DNA from: Cellvibrio sp. 79
Lineage (GTDB): Bacteria; Pseudomonadota; Gammaproteobacteria; Pseudomonadales; Cellvibrionaceae
Direction: 5' to 3'
Assembly: GCA_003056245.1 (NCBI GenBank)
Contig: MVDH01000001.1
Span: forward strand, 1,111,679-1,175,678
Length of the DNA: 64,000 bases
In this document: positions 19,182 through 28,192 of the stretch, piece by piece
Position numbering within the stretch: the stretch's first letter is position 1
Layout: the number at the start of each line of letters is the position of its first letter
Made by a program: the position numbers and the translations under genes
Notes under the pieces: generated by a model
The model's input: the letters and a program-made list of their open reading frames with translations, nothing else
Told to the model about the DNA's origin: nothing
The model's database searches: none

Positions 19182-20759
19182 ATGACTCACGATATTCACG
19201 CACAGCGAATTCTTATTCTGGATTTCGGTTCACAGTACACTCAATTGATCGCACGTCGTGTACGCGAAATTGGCGTCTTCTCCGAAATTCGCGCCTGGGA
19301 TATGAGCGATGAAGAAATTCGCGCATATAACCCTAAAGGAATTATTTTGGCCGGTGGCCCGGAGTCTGTTCATGAGGCTAATTCGCCGCGCGCGCCGGAA
19401 GCTGTGTTTAATCTGGGTGTGCCGGTATTTGGTATTTGTTACGGCATGCAAACTATGGCCGAACAATTGGGCGGTTCTGTTGAAGACTCCAATATTCGCG
19501 AATTCGGCTACGCACAAGTAAAAGTGGAAGCTGAAAGTGCGATCTTCCAGGATATTAAAGATCATGTGGATTCCGATGGTAATGCGCTATTGGATGTATG
19601 GATGAGCCACGGCGACAAAGTCACAAAAATGCCTGCCGGTTTTAGCATCCTTGCGTCGACTCCATCATGTCCAATTGCGGGCATCGTTGATGAGGCTAAA
19701 AAATTCTACGGTGTTCAATTCCATCCGGAAGTAACCCACACCTTGCAAGGCAAGCGCATTTACGAACATTTCATTTTAAATATCTGTGGTTGCGAACCGT
19801 TGTGGACCGCTGCAAATATTGTTGAAGATGCAATCAAAAAAGTGCGCGAGCAAGTGGGTACCGACAAAGTATTGCTCGGTTTGTCCGGTGGTGTGGATTC
19901 TTCTGTAGTTGCTGCGCTTTTACATAAAGCTATCGGTGATCAACTCACCTGTGTATTTGTTGATAACGGTTTGCTGCGCAAAAATGAAGGCGATCAAGTG
20001 ATGGATATGTTCGCCAAAAATATGGGCGTACGTGTTATTCGCGCTGATGCGCAAGATCAATTCCTCGGCAAACTCGCTGGCGTAAATGACCCCGAGAAAA
20101 AACGCAAAATTATTGGTGGTACTTTTATCGATGTATTCGATGCGGAAGCAACCAAACTCAAAGATGTTAAATGGTTGGCGCAAGGTACTATTTATCCCGA
20201 CGTGATTGAATCTGCTGCGGCTAAAACCGGTAAAGCGCATGTTATTAAATCGCACCATAACGTAGGTGGTTTGCCTGAAGATATGGCGTTCAAACTGGTT
20301 GAGCCGCTGCGTGAATTATTTAAAGACGAGGTGCGTGCGATCGGTTTGGAATTGGGTTTGCCATACGACATGGTTTACCGTCATCCGTTCCCCGGACCAG
20401 GTTTGGGTGTGCGTATTCTCGGTGAAGTGAAAAAAGAATATGCCGATATTCTGCGTGAAGCAGATGCAATCTTTTTGGAAGAGTTACACGCGTCTGGCTG
20501 GTATCACAAAACCTCGCAAGCATTTGCGGTGTTCCTGCCAGTGAAATCTGTTGGTGTGGTAGGTGATGGTCGTCGCTACGAATGGGTGATTTCATTGCGT
20601 GCCGTAGAAACGGTAGATTTTATGACCGCGCGTTGGGCGCACCTGCCTTACGATTTACTGGAAAAGGTTTCTGGTCGCATTATTAATGAAATCTCCGGTG
20701 TTTCCCGTGTTTGCTATGATGTATCGAGCAAGCCGCCAGCCACTATCGAATGGGAATAA
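19182..20759 (+). CDS. guaA: GMP synthase (glutamine-hydrolysing)
   Basis: A 525-residue two-domain enzyme that aminates XMP to GMP. The class I glutamine amidotransferase domain has [17 protein letters not shown] (catalytic Cys) and [12 protein letters not shown]. The ATP-pyrophosphatase domain has [20 protein letters not shown]. The C-terminal dimerisation part ends KPPATIEWE as usual. The start at 19182 ([19 protein letters not shown]) gives the standard length. Upstream in-frame codons from 19131 are not needed. Confidence 0.97.
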   Translation: MTHDIHAQRILILDFGSQYTQLIARRVREIGVFSEIRAWDMSDEEIRAYNPKGIILAGGPESVHEANSPRAPEAVFNLGVPVFGICYGMQTMAEQLGGSVEDSNIREFGYAQVKVEAESAIFQDIKDHVDSDGNALLDVWMSHGDKVTKMPAGFSILASTPSCPIAGIVDEAKKFYGVQFHPEVTHTLQGKRIYEHFILNICGCEPLWTAANIVEDAIKKVREQVGTDKVLLGLSGGVDSSVVAALLHKAIGDQLTCVFVDNGLLRKNEGDQVMDMFAKNMGVRVIRADAQDQFLGKLAGVNDPEKKRKIIGGTFIDVFDAEATKLKDVKWLAQGTIYPDVIESAAAKTGKAHVIKSHHNVGGLPEDMAFKLVEPLRELFKDEVRAIGLELGLPYDMVYRHPFPGPGLGVRILGEVKKEYADILREADAIFLEELHASGWYHKTSQAFAVFLPVKSVGVVGDGRRYEWVISLRAVETVDFMTARWAHLPYDLLEKVSGRIINEISGVSRVCYDVSSKPPATIEWE

Positions 20760-20829
20760 TCTTATTGTAGGAATCATCACAGGGATGTGTGCTGTACAGT
20801 GATATTTATACTAATGAGACGCTGAATCT

Positions 20830-22416
20830 ATGCAGCAAGTTTTTTTATCAACCACGATTAAGTTTGTTTTCAACTCGCTATTTGTGTGCACTTCTTTTAT
20901 TGGCTGTGCATTGATATATGCACAGGGCGTTAATACATCCAGCGAGCCGTCACTTGTAGATAATGTAGTCGGCAATCTGATGGTTCCGTCATCAAGTTCA
21001 GCGTATGTTGGTGTAGTTGCTGCGAGTCGTGAATCCTCATCTGCACAAGCAACATCTGCTACAGCAGTGTCCACTGCGGCAGAATCTTCTGTTGCAAAAT
21101 CTTCTACGGCAGATGCGGTTAATGCGGCTTCATCTGCTGCTGAATCATTTTCTTCTGCTGAACCTTCTTCTACAACTGAATCTTCTGCAGCTGAATCTTC
21201 TGTCGCTAGTTCCGAACCTGAAGTCTCTATTAGTTTTGCATCATCCAGTGAGCAAGCAGAAGCAAACGACTCCGTTGCGGTATCGTCCAGCGTTGCACCT
21301 GCGGCTTCAGATTCCTTTGCTGTATCCAAATTTATTCTGGATACGGAAGTGAAGCCAAATACCTCTGTGCGTTTAACCTGGAGTTCCGATACGGCGGTGG
21401 GGGCATTTAGCGAAGCTACGCCAGTATTAGTAGTTAATGGTGCTAATCCCGGTAAAACACTCTGTTTAACGGCGGCTGTTCATGGTGATGAATTAAATGG
21501 TATCGAAATGATTCGCCGCGTTATGTTTGATATCGAGCCGGCGAAATTAAACGGCACTATCATTGGTGTTCCTGTCGCGAACATCATGGGTTTCCGTCGT
21601 AACTCGCGCTACTTACCGGATCGCCGCGATTGGAATCGTTATTTCCCCGGCAATACCTACGGCAGTTCTGCATCGCGTTTAGCGCATTCATTTTTTTCCA
21701 AAATTATTATGCATTGCGATTCGTTAGTGGATCTGCATACCGGCTCATTTCATCGCACCAATTTGCCGCAGTTGCGCGCAGACCTGAGCGATGAAAATGT
21801 AGCGCGTCTTGCGCAAAGTTTTGGTGTGATTGCGGTGTTAAATAGTCGTGGGAATCCCAATTCGTTGCGTACCGCGGCGGTGAGGGCAGGAATCCCGTCG
21901 GTGACTCTTGAAGCGGGAGAGCCTATGGCGATGCAGCGTGATGTGGTAGAGCAGGGCGTTACTGCGCTAAATACATTGCTTGCGAAAACGGGGATGTATG
22001 GCAAACAAAAACGCTGGAATCGTATTGCGCCGGTTTATTATCGCTCTACCTGGGTGCGTGCGAATCAAAGTGGAATTTTATTTAGCACCGCAACCCTGGG
22101 GCAGCGCGTTAAAGAAGGTGATACCTTGGGTACCGTAACTGACCCAATTACGAATGCGCGCACCACTATTAAATCGCCCTACGCTGGCAGGGTTATTGGT
22201 ATGGCATTGGATCAAGTAGTGCTTCCCGGTTTTGCTGCTTATCACATTGGTATCCAAACACCTGAAGCGATACTGATTGAAGAAAGCCAAATGAATCAAA
22301 CCGCACCGGAAGAAGATGAAGAAGATGGTGATGACTCAGGTGTTGATCCCGCCGATGAAATGGACGAGCCTGAAACCGGTGTAAGCAAGGCGCAAGATAG
22401 AATGGCTGATGAATAA
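20830..22416 (+). CDS. Exported succinylglutamate desuccinylase/aspartoacylase-like metallohydrolase with Ser-rich linker
   Basis: A 528-residue protein of M14-like zinc enzymes. Residues 1-32 form a signal-anchor or signal peptide. Residues about 35-160 are low complexity, rich in Ser, Ala and Glu with repeated ESS/SSA, resembling Cellvibrio-type flexible linkers. The catalytic domain starts with AAVHGDELNG (Zn His and Glu); DRRDWNRYFPG and DLHTGSFHRTNLPQ (Zn His) follow, as in AstE/AspA enzymes. The end is acidic (DEEDGDD). The linker suggests a periplasmic or surface location, unlike the cytoplasmic AstE. The substrate is unknown; a peptide or N-acyl amino acid is possible. Confidence 0.82.
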   Translation: MQQVFLSTTIKFVFNSLFVCTSFIGCALIYAQGVNTSSEPSLVDNVVGNLMVPSSSSAYVGVVAASRESSSAQATSATAVSTAAESSVAKSSTADAVNAASSAAESFSSAEPSSTTESSAAESSVASSEPEVSISFASSSEQAEANDSVAVSSSVAPAASDSFAVSKFILDTEVKPNTSVRLTWSSDTAVGAFSEATPVLVVNGANPGKTLCLTAAVHGDELNGIEMIRRVMFDIEPAKLNGTIIGVPVANIMGFRRNSRYLPDRRDWNRYFPGNTYGSSASRLAHSFFSKIIMHCDSLVDLHTGSFHRTNLPQLRADLSDENVARLAQSFGVIAVLNSRGNPNSLRTAAVRAGIPSVTLEAGEPMAMQRDVVEQGVTALNTLLAKTGMYGKQKRWNRIAPVYYRSTWVRANQSGILFSTATLGQRVKEGDTLGTVTDPITNARTTIKSPYAGRVIGMALDQVVLPGFAAYHIGIQTPEAILIEESQMNQTAPEEDEEDGDDSGVDPADEMDEPETGVSKAQDRMADE

Positions 22417-22446
22417 TTTTATCCGCATGTGATAAATAAAATACCA

Positions 22447-22468
22447 AATCCAGGCATACACCTGGATT
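22447..22468 (+). other. Hairpin in the 3' region of the Ser-rich hydrolase gene
   Basis: AATCCAGG and CCTGGATT form a perfect 8-bp stem with a 6-base loop. It has no clear T tract, so it may be an RNA 3'-end stabiliser paired with the terminator 40 bases on. Confidence 0.4.
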
Positions 22469-22506
22469 CATTTCCTGTTAATCAAATACCAACTGTATTT
22501 ATCCCG

Positions 22507-22535
22507 AAAGCTGCACGTAACAACGCAGCTTTTTT
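22507..22535 (+). terminator. Intrinsic terminator before exbB
   Basis: AAGCTGC and GCAGCTT form the stem and the sequence ends in TTTTTT. It closes the transcript of the Ser-rich hydrolase gene. Confidence 0.75.
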
Positions 22536-22688
22536 GTACAGCCCTGAGCGCTACTTCTTCACACATTTACAGACAATTCCGGCTGCCCCATGGCAATCGC
22601 TAGCGCATGTGGTATGTTACGCCGCATTTCCTGGCTGGCCACCCGCGGCCCAGCTTGTGCATCCCTACAAAATAAGAGGAAGTCGTCT

Positions 22689-23315
22689 GTGATTGAGATT
22701 TTTTTAGCCGGTGGTGTTTTGATGTGGCCGCTGCTGGCCTGCTCCCTGCTTGTTATTGCTATTAGCGCTGAGCGTTACTGGACTCTTAACCCCGCGAAAA
22801 TCGCTCCTAAAACCCTGTTGGCCCAAGTGTGGACCTGGATTAAAAACAACCAGCTTGATGCAACCAAGTTGCGCGAGCTGAAACAATCTTCACCGCTTGG
22901 TTATATTCTGTCTGCCGGTTTGAGCAATTCCAAACATGGTCGCGACATCATGAAAGATTCTGTCCAGGAAGCCGCGAACAAAGTTATTCATGATCTTGAA
23001 CGCTATATCAGTACACTCGGTACCATCGCCAATATCGCCCCTTTGCTGGGATTGTTGGGAACCGTGTTGGGTATGATCGAAATTTTTAACGGCATCATGC
23101 TGGAAGGGACAGGCAATACCAATGTGCTCGCCGGCGGTATTTCAATCGCGCTTTACACCACAGTTGCAGGTTTGGTGGTGGCAATTCCGGCAACAATTGC
23201 CCACAAATACTTCCAGCGCCGCATCGATTCCATTGTGGTCACCATGGAAGAAGAGGCAATTAAATTGATTGACGCTCTCCACAGTGAGCGCCGCGTTGAT
23301 GTGAAAGTGGTTTAA
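22689..23315 (+). CDS. exbB: MotA/TolQ/ExbB-family proton channel protein
   Basis: A 208-residue inner-membrane protein starting at GTG 22689, with AAGAGGAAGT as ribosome site; a longer frame from 22590 would add an unlikely N-terminus. Membrane segments lie near residues 5-30 (FLAGGVLMWPLLACSLLVIAI), 110-135 (IAPLLGLLGTVLGMIEIF) and 150-175 (GGISIALYTTVAGLVVAIPA). With ExbD it should form the proton-driven energiser for TonB-type transport. It is adjacent to exbD and upstream of lpxK, an arrangement seen in other gammaproteobacteria. The paralogues TolQ and MotA are less likely from that context. Confidence 0.88.
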   Translation: MIEIFLAGGVLMWPLLACSLLVIAISAERYWTLNPAKIAPKTLLAQVWTWIKNNQLDATKLRELKQSSPLGYILSAGLSNSKHGRDIMKDSVQEAANKVIHDLERYISTLGTIANIAPLLGLLGTVLGMIEIFNGIMLEGTGNTNVLAGGISIALYTTVAGLVVAIPATIAHKYFQRRIDSIVVTMEEEAIKLIDALHSERRVDVKVV

Positions 23316-23329
23316 TCCGGGGATCGCTT

Positions 23330-23755
23330 GTGAAGTTTCGTAGACAAAAACGCGACGAAGAATTTATCAATCTGACATCGCTGATTGATGTGGTGTTTAT
23401 CCTGCTGATTTTTTTTATGGTATCGACATCATTCACCAAGGAAAGTCATTTGGTGGTGAGCCTGCCGGAGGCAACGGGGGAGGTTCCGCAAACTCCGCCG
23501 GAGCAAATCGAGATTTTGATTATGTCTGATGGCAGCTATGCCATTAACGGGCAGGCGTTGGTAAATACCAAAATTGAAACCTTGAAATCGGCCCTGGAAA
23601 AAACCGCTGGCGGTAACAATAAGGCACCATTGGTGATTACTGCCGATGCCAAAACCCCGCATCAAGCGGTAGTGCAGGCGATGGATGCGGCGGGTCAATT
23701 GGGTTTTGCCCATTTAAGTATCACCACTCGCCAGCCTGAACCTGAAAAAGACTGA
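23330..23755 (+). CDS. exbD: ExbD/TolR-family biopolymer transport protein
   Basis: A 141-residue protein with GTG start. One N-terminal membrane segment carries the family Asp: INLTSLIDVVFILLIFFMV (Asp about residue 20), which is the proton-carrying residue. The periplasmic domain follows, with LVVSLPEATGE and VVQAMDAAGQLGFAHLSI. It is 14 bases after exbB and is the partner of that channel. Confidence 0.9.
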   Translation: MKFRRQKRDEEFINLTSLIDVVFILLIFFMVSTSFTKESHLVVSLPEATGEVPQTPPEQIEILIMSDGSYAINGQALVNTKIETLKSALEKTAGGNNKAPLVITADAKTPHQAVVQAMDAAGQLGFAHLSITTRQPEPEKD

Positions 23756-23790
23756 TAAGTCGGCTACAATCCCCACCCAATTAACCATTC

Positions 23791-23825
23791 GGACTTTTGC
23801 CAGGGCAAAAGTCCTTTTGTTTTTA
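23791..23825 (+). terminator. Intrinsic terminator between exbD and lpxK
   Basis: GGACTTTTGC and GCAAAAGTCC form a perfect 10-bp stem with loop CAGG, followed by TTTTGTTTTT. It lies directly before lpxK, so lpxK depends on readthrough or on a promoter nearby. Confidence 0.8.
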
Positions 23826-23837
23826 CAGGTTGGCCAA

Positions 23838-24911
23838 TTGAGCTCCCAATCCTCTTTATCATCATCGACCAAAGCATCTAACCCCCAGAATTCCTGGCTC
23901 GCGGCGTGGTACGGCTCGCGGCGTTGGACACTATGGCTATTGCCGGTGATGTGGTTGTTTATCGTGCTTTCCGCATTGCGTCGCTTTTTCATGTTGCGCT
24001 ATCAGCAAAAACGTTTGCCAACGCCAGTGGTGGTGGTGGGGAATATCTCTGTTGGTGGCACCGGTAAAACGCCATTGATTATCGCCATGGTTAAATGGTT
24101 AAAGCAGCAGGGATACACTCCCGGCGTGATTAGCCGTGGTTATGGTGGCAAAGCGTCGGAATATCCTTACTTATTGACTGCAGAAAGCACCGCAGCAGAA
24201 TCCGGTGATGAGCCTTTGGCAATTTTCCAGCAAACCGGTGCGGCTATTGTTGTTGGATCTGATCGCATCGCCAGCGGCAAAGTATTGGAAGACCAAGGCT
24301 GTGATATTTTATTGAGCGACGATGGTTTGCAGCATTATCGCTTGGGCCGCGATATTGAAATTGCAGTGGTGGATGGTATTCGCGGTGTAGGTAATGGCTG
24401 GCGTTTACCGGTTGGTCCGTTGCGCGAAACGGCAAGTCGTTTGAAAACAGTTGATTGGGTTGTGGTTAATTCTCCGGTAGAAAAATTTGCTTTGCCAGTG
24501 ATTGATAGCGAAACAATTTTTTATACGTCCATGCAAATAAAACCCGGTGAGTTGATTCAATTGAAAACCGGCAACATAATTTCTCGCGCAGAATTGCCCG
24601 ATAATATCAACGCCGTGGCCGGTATTGGCAACCCTGAACGTTTCGCAAATACATTACGTGAATTGGGTTTTGTGCCGCATTTGCATGCGTTTCCCGATCA
24701 TTTTGCATTTACTGCCGGGGATCTGGATTTTCAAAATTCCATGCCCGTTATTATGACGGAGAAAGATGCGGTGAAATGCCGTAGCTTCGCGCAGGATAAT
24801 TGGTTTTATTTGCCCGTTAGTGCGGAGTTGCCTGATGCTTTTTGGCAAGCATTCGGGCAAAAACTGGAACGCGTTTCTGCGCAGCAAAAATCCCGTTTTC
24901 CATTGCGATAA
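23838..24911 (+). CDS. lpxK: Tetraacyldisaccharide 4'-kinase LpxK
   Basis: A 357-residue membrane-associated kinase of lipid A synthesis that phosphorylates the 4' position of the disaccharide precursor. An N-terminal membrane helix is followed by the Walker A GNISVGGTGKTP, VISRGYGG, and DDGLQHYRLGRDIEI. I place the start at the TTG at 23838, because the frame's earliest start codon, a TTG at 23817, lies inside the terminator's T tract. The precise start is uncertain. It precedes kdsB, which belongs to the same lipopolysaccharide pathway. Confidence 0.92.
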   Translation: MSSQSSLSSSTKASNPQNSWLAAWYGSRRWTLWLLPVMWLFIVLSALRRFFMLRYQQKRLPTPVVVVGNISVGGTGKTPLIIAMVKWLKQQGYTPGVISRGYGGKASEYPYLLTAESTAAESGDEPLAIFQQTGAAIVVGSDRIASGKVLEDQGCDILLSDDGLQHYRLGRDIEIAVVDGIRGVGNGWRLPVGPLRETASRLKTVDWVVVNSPVEKFALPVIDSETIFYTSMQIKPGELIQLKTGNIISRAELPDNINAVAGIGNPERFANTLRELGFVPHLHAFPDHFAFTAGDLDFQNSMPVIMTEKDAVKCRSFAQDNWFYLPVSAELPDAFWQAFGQKLERVSAQQKSRFPLR

Positions 24912-24953
24912 TTTTTAAAAAGAATTTTTTGCATCATCAATTGGATTAACACT

Positions 24954-25715
24954 ATGAGCTTCTACGTTGTAATTCCTGCACGCTACGCATCCACTCGTTT
25001 ACCCGCAAAACCGCTCAAGGAAATTGCTGGCAAACCCATGATTCAGCATGTGTATGAGCGAGCAAACCTGAGTGATGCGGCGCAAGTAATTATTGCGACT
25101 GATGATGCGCGTATTGAAGCTGCTGCCAAAAGTTTTGGGGCGCGGGTATGTATGACATCGGCTGCGCATAATTCCGGTACTGATCGGCTGCAAGAAGTAG
25201 CTGCGCAATTAGGTCTGAAACCAGACGATATTATCGTTAATGTGCAGGGCGACGAGCCATTAATTCCACCGGAAGTCATTAACCAGGTTGCAAAAAATCT
25301 CGCCACTAACACTTATGCCAGTGTGGCCACATTGAGTGAGCCGATTCATAGCCTGGACGATTTTCGTAATCCAAATATTGTAAAGGCGGTTGCCGACCAA
25401 ACAGGAAAGGCGTTGTATTTTAGCCGCGCTCCGATGCCGTGGCCGCGCGATCATTTCGCGCAACTGGAAGTTAATTCATTGCCCGCTAAGTTTCCGGCGC
25501 AACGCCATATCGGCATTTACGCATACCGTGTGGCGTTGTTGAATCGTTTTATCACGTGGCCGCAAGCGATGCTGGAAAAAATTGAATCACTCGAACAATT
25601 GCGCGTGTTAGCGAATGGCGAAGCAATCCATATTGCTGAAGCCTGCGCGCAGGTTCCCGGTGGTGTGGATACCGAAGCTGATCTACTGCGCGTAAAAGCA
25701 TTATTGGAAAATTGA
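24954..25715 (+). CDS. kdsB: 3-deoxy-manno-octulosonate cytidylyltransferase
   Basis: A 253-residue enzyme activating KDO as CMP-KDO for lipopolysaccharide. The N-terminus [31 protein letters not shown] and [11 protein letters not shown] are family signatures, with HIGIYAYR further on. The length fits the family. It lies 42 bases after lpxK. Confidence 0.96.
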   Translation: MSFYVVIPARYASTRLPAKPLKEIAGKPMIQHVYERANLSDAAQVIIATDDARIEAAAKSFGARVCMTSAAHNSGTDRLQEVAAQLGLKPDDIIVNVQGDEPLIPPEVINQVAKNLATNTYASVATLSEPIHSLDDFRNPNIVKAVADQTGKALYFSRAPMPWPRDHFAQLEVNSLPAKFPAQRHIGIYAYRVALLNRFITWPQAMLEKIESLEQLRVLANGEAIHIAEACAQVPGGVDTEADLLRVKALLEN

Positions 25716-25740
25716 GTTAATATTTTGAATAGAGAACAGC

Positions 25741-26214
25741 ATGACCAAAGTATTGTTTGTATGTTTGGGTAATATTTGCCGCTCGCCAACTGCCGACGGT
25801 ATTTTTCGCGAAATAATAAAGCGCGAAAAGCTTGATCAAAAAATTTTGGTGGATTCTGCCGGAACCGGCGATTGGCATATCGGTAAAGCACCGGATTCAC
25901 GTACTGTCGCCGCAGCAAAAAAGCGCGGTTATGATTTATCGGTTCTGCGTGCACGCCAGGTAATTACCGCTGACTTCGATGAGTTCGATTATGTTCTGGC
26001 AATGGACAATTCCAACCTGCGCGACTTACATTCGCTACGGCCGACAAACTATGCCGGTCACCTCGGTTTATTTCTGGACTTTGGTTCGCGCAAAACCCAT
26101 CGCGAAGTTCCTGATCCTTATTATGGCGGCCATGATGGTTTTGAATTGGTGCTGGATTTAGTGGAAGAGGCCGCTGAAGGATTGCTCGCGCATATACGTC
26201 AACGACTTTATTAA
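25741..26214 (+). CDS. Low-molecular-weight protein-tyrosine phosphatase
   Basis: A 157-residue enzyme with the P-loop CLGNICRSP (CX5R, Cys about residue 9) at the N-terminus and the general-acid DPYYGG near residue 122. The length fits the family. Such phosphatases are found between kdsB and murB in related bacteria and can act on tyrosine kinases of polysaccharide export. It is cytoplasmic and part of the lpxK-kdsB-murB run. Confidence 0.92.
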   Translation: MTKVLFVCLGNICRSPTADGIFREIIKREKLDQKILVDSAGTGDWHIGKAPDSRTVAAAKKRGYDLSVLRARQVITADFDEFDYVLAMDNSNLRDLHSLRPTNYAGHLGLFLDFGSRKTHREVPDPYYGGHDGFELVLDLVEEAAEGLLAHIRQRLY

Positions 26215-26239
26215 TTATCTCTTATCTAAGGTTTGTGCT

Positions 26240-27262
26240 GTGCCACTTTTTTTGCCGCATTTTAATATCCAGAAATTCAATACGCTCGCGGTTCCGGCGG
26301 TGGCGGATTATTTTGTCAGTGTGCAAAATGATGAAGAGTTACGTGAAGCATTAGCCTTTGCGAAGACAGAAAAACTTCCGTTGTTAATACTGGGTGGTGG
26401 TAGCAATATTGTTTTGCGCGCAGATTTTCCCGGATTAGTCATCCATGTAAAAACCCGCGGTTTGGATATTGTTGCCGAAAATGACGAGCATGTTTGGCTT
26501 AAGGTTGAGGCCGGAGAAAATTGGCACCAACTGGTGGAATACACATTGGATAATGGCTATTACGGGTTAGAAAACCTTTCACTCATTCCCGGAAGTGTTG
26601 GGGCTGCGCCCATCCAGAATATCGGTGCCTATGGTGTCGAGCTAAAAGATGTATTTGCCGAATTAGCCGCATTGAATATTCAATCCGGTTTAATGGTGAC
26701 GTTTACCAAAGAGAGTTGCCAATTTGGCTATCGCGAAAGCATTTTCAAGCAAGCCTTAAAAGACCAATATGTAATTACGTCAGTAACCTTAAAACTCAAT
26801 AAAACACCAGCAGTGAGCTTGCAATATCCGGCACTGCGCACAGCTTTGGCAAATATTCCGCCGCGAGAGATTTCTCCAGGGCAAGTCAGTGCAGCGGTAA
26901 TTGCCATTCGCCAGTCCAAATTACCTGATCCACAGACAATCCCGAATGTTGGTAGCTTCTTCAAGAACCCGGTGATTCCTAAAGGGCAGTTTGAGGTGCT
27001 GAGGATGCAGTTCCCCCAATTGGTGTCCTATCCGGTCGACAATTTATATATAAAGCTGGCTGCGGGTTGGTTGATTGATCAGGCCGGTTGGCGCGGGCGG
27101 GGAATTGACGGAGTCCGGGTGCACCAGGATCAGGCATTAGTACTGACAAACCCGGACAAGCGAGAAGGTAAAGTGATCTTGCAACTGGCTGACAGGATTA
27201 TCGCCAGTGTGCAGGAAATGTTTGGCGTAACATTGGAGATGGAGCCACGGGTTTATCCCTAA
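26240..27262 (+). CDS. murB: UDP-N-acetylenolpyruvoylglucosamine reductase MurB
   Basis: A 340-residue FAD enzyme reducing UDP-GlcNAc-enolpyruvate to UDP-MurNAc for peptidoglycan. It begins with FNTLAVPAVADYFV, has LPLLILGGGSNIVLRADFPG (FAD site), LSLIPGSVGAAPIQNIGAYGVE and GSFFKNPVIP (catalytic Ser region). The length is of the E. coli type (long form). The start is GTG at 26240. Confidence 0.96.
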   Translation: MPLFLPHFNIQKFNTLAVPAVADYFVSVQNDEELREALAFAKTEKLPLLILGGGSNIVLRADFPGLVIHVKTRGLDIVAENDEHVWLKVEAGENWHQLVEYTLDNGYYGLENLSLIPGSVGAAPIQNIGAYGVELKDVFAELAALNIQSGLMVTFTKESCQFGYRESIFKQALKDQYVITSVTLKLNKTPAVSLQYPALRTALANIPPREISPGQVSAAVIAIRQSKLPDPQTIPNVGSFFKNPVIPKGQFEVLRMQFPQLVSYPVDNLYIKLAAGWLIDQAGWRGRGIDGVRVHQDQALVLTNPDKREGKVILQLADRIIASVQEMFGVTLEMEPRVYP

Positions 27263-27505
27263 TCCTGAAATAGAGCGCGACTCATTATTTTGCCGCATAA
27301 CCCAAAAATCTGAAGGATCACCTGTGAATAAAGTAATAAAAAACAGGGATGTTCCAAATTATTGGCATTTAATCCACCTTAAAAGGGACATATAAGAGTG
27401 GTAGTTTGGGCAGAGTCTCACTACAATCTCTAAAAATGTGCCAGCGAGTGGTTGGCCATTAATAACAACAGTGTCATATATCCGGTATCGGGTTTGGGGG
27501 CTAGT

Positions 27506-28159
27506 TTGACAAAGATTCTCGTAGTCGATGATCACGATCTAGTTCGCATGGGGATAGTGCGTATGTTAGCCGACATTGACGGCTATCAAGTGGTTGGGGA
27601 CGCCAAGAGCGGTGAAGAGGCGGTCACTAAGGCGCGTATTCTTAAGCCTGATGTAGTCCTGATGGATGTAAAAATGCCGGGGATGGGCGGCCTTGAAGCC
27701 ACAAAAAAACTATTGACCGTGAATCCGGTCATTAAAATTATCGCAGTTACCGCTTGTGATGATGACCTTTATCCCACTCGCCTGATGCAAGCGGGCGCAG
27801 TAGGTTATGTCACAAAAGGTGCAGAGTTTACCGAGATTACCGACGCGATCAATAAGGTGATTCGCGGCGATCTGTATATGAGTAATAGTATTGCCCAGCA
27901 ACTTGCCTTGAAGACTTTTTCCGGTGGCAACAATCAGGAGTCACCTTTTGAAAAATTATCCCAGCGTGAGCTGCAAACGGCGATGCTGATTGCCAACGGT
28001 CAAAAGGTGAATGATATTGCCAACACCTTTTGTGTTAGTCCAAAAACCGTTAATTCCTATCGTTATCGTATTTTTGAAAAGCTCGATATCAATAGTGATG
28101 TAGAGCTGACTTTATTGGCAGTAAAACATAATCTTCTCGATCCGGAAGCAGTCGTATAA
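27506..28159 (+). CDS. uvrY: GacA/UvrY-type LuxR-family response regulator
   Basis: A 217-residue two-domain response regulator. The receiver starts [15 protein letters not shown], with the phospho-acceptor Asp in [18 protein letters not shown] and the Lys in [11 protein letters not shown]. The C-terminal HTH has [22 protein letters not shown] and [14 protein letters not shown] chose TTG at 27506, which follows GGGGG and gives the normal length; an upstream TTG at 27452 would add 18 residues. In this clade GacA/UvrY activates Csr-type small RNAs. It heads uvrY-uvrC-pgsA. Confidence 0.94.
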   Translation: MTKILVVDDHDLVRMGIVRMLADIDGYQVVGDAKSGEEAVTKARILKPDVVLMDVKMPGMGGLEATKKLLTVNPVIKIIAVTACDDDLYPTRLMQAGAVGYVTKGAEFTEITDAINKVIRGDLYMSNSIAQQLALKTFSGGNNQESPFEKLSQRELQTAMLIANGQKVNDIANTFCVSPKTVNSYRYRIFEKLDINSDVELTLLAVKHNLLDPEAVV

Positions 28160-28176
28160 ACGACTGCTTTTTCTTT
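28148..28176 (+). terminator. Intrinsic terminator spanning the uvrY stop codon
   Basis: GCAGTCGT and ACGACTGC form a perfect 8-bp stem with loop ATAA that includes the stop codon region, followed by TTTTTCTTT. It ends 17 bases before uvrC. Confidence 0.75.
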
Positions 28177-28192
28177 CTGCAGATCCGTTTCA

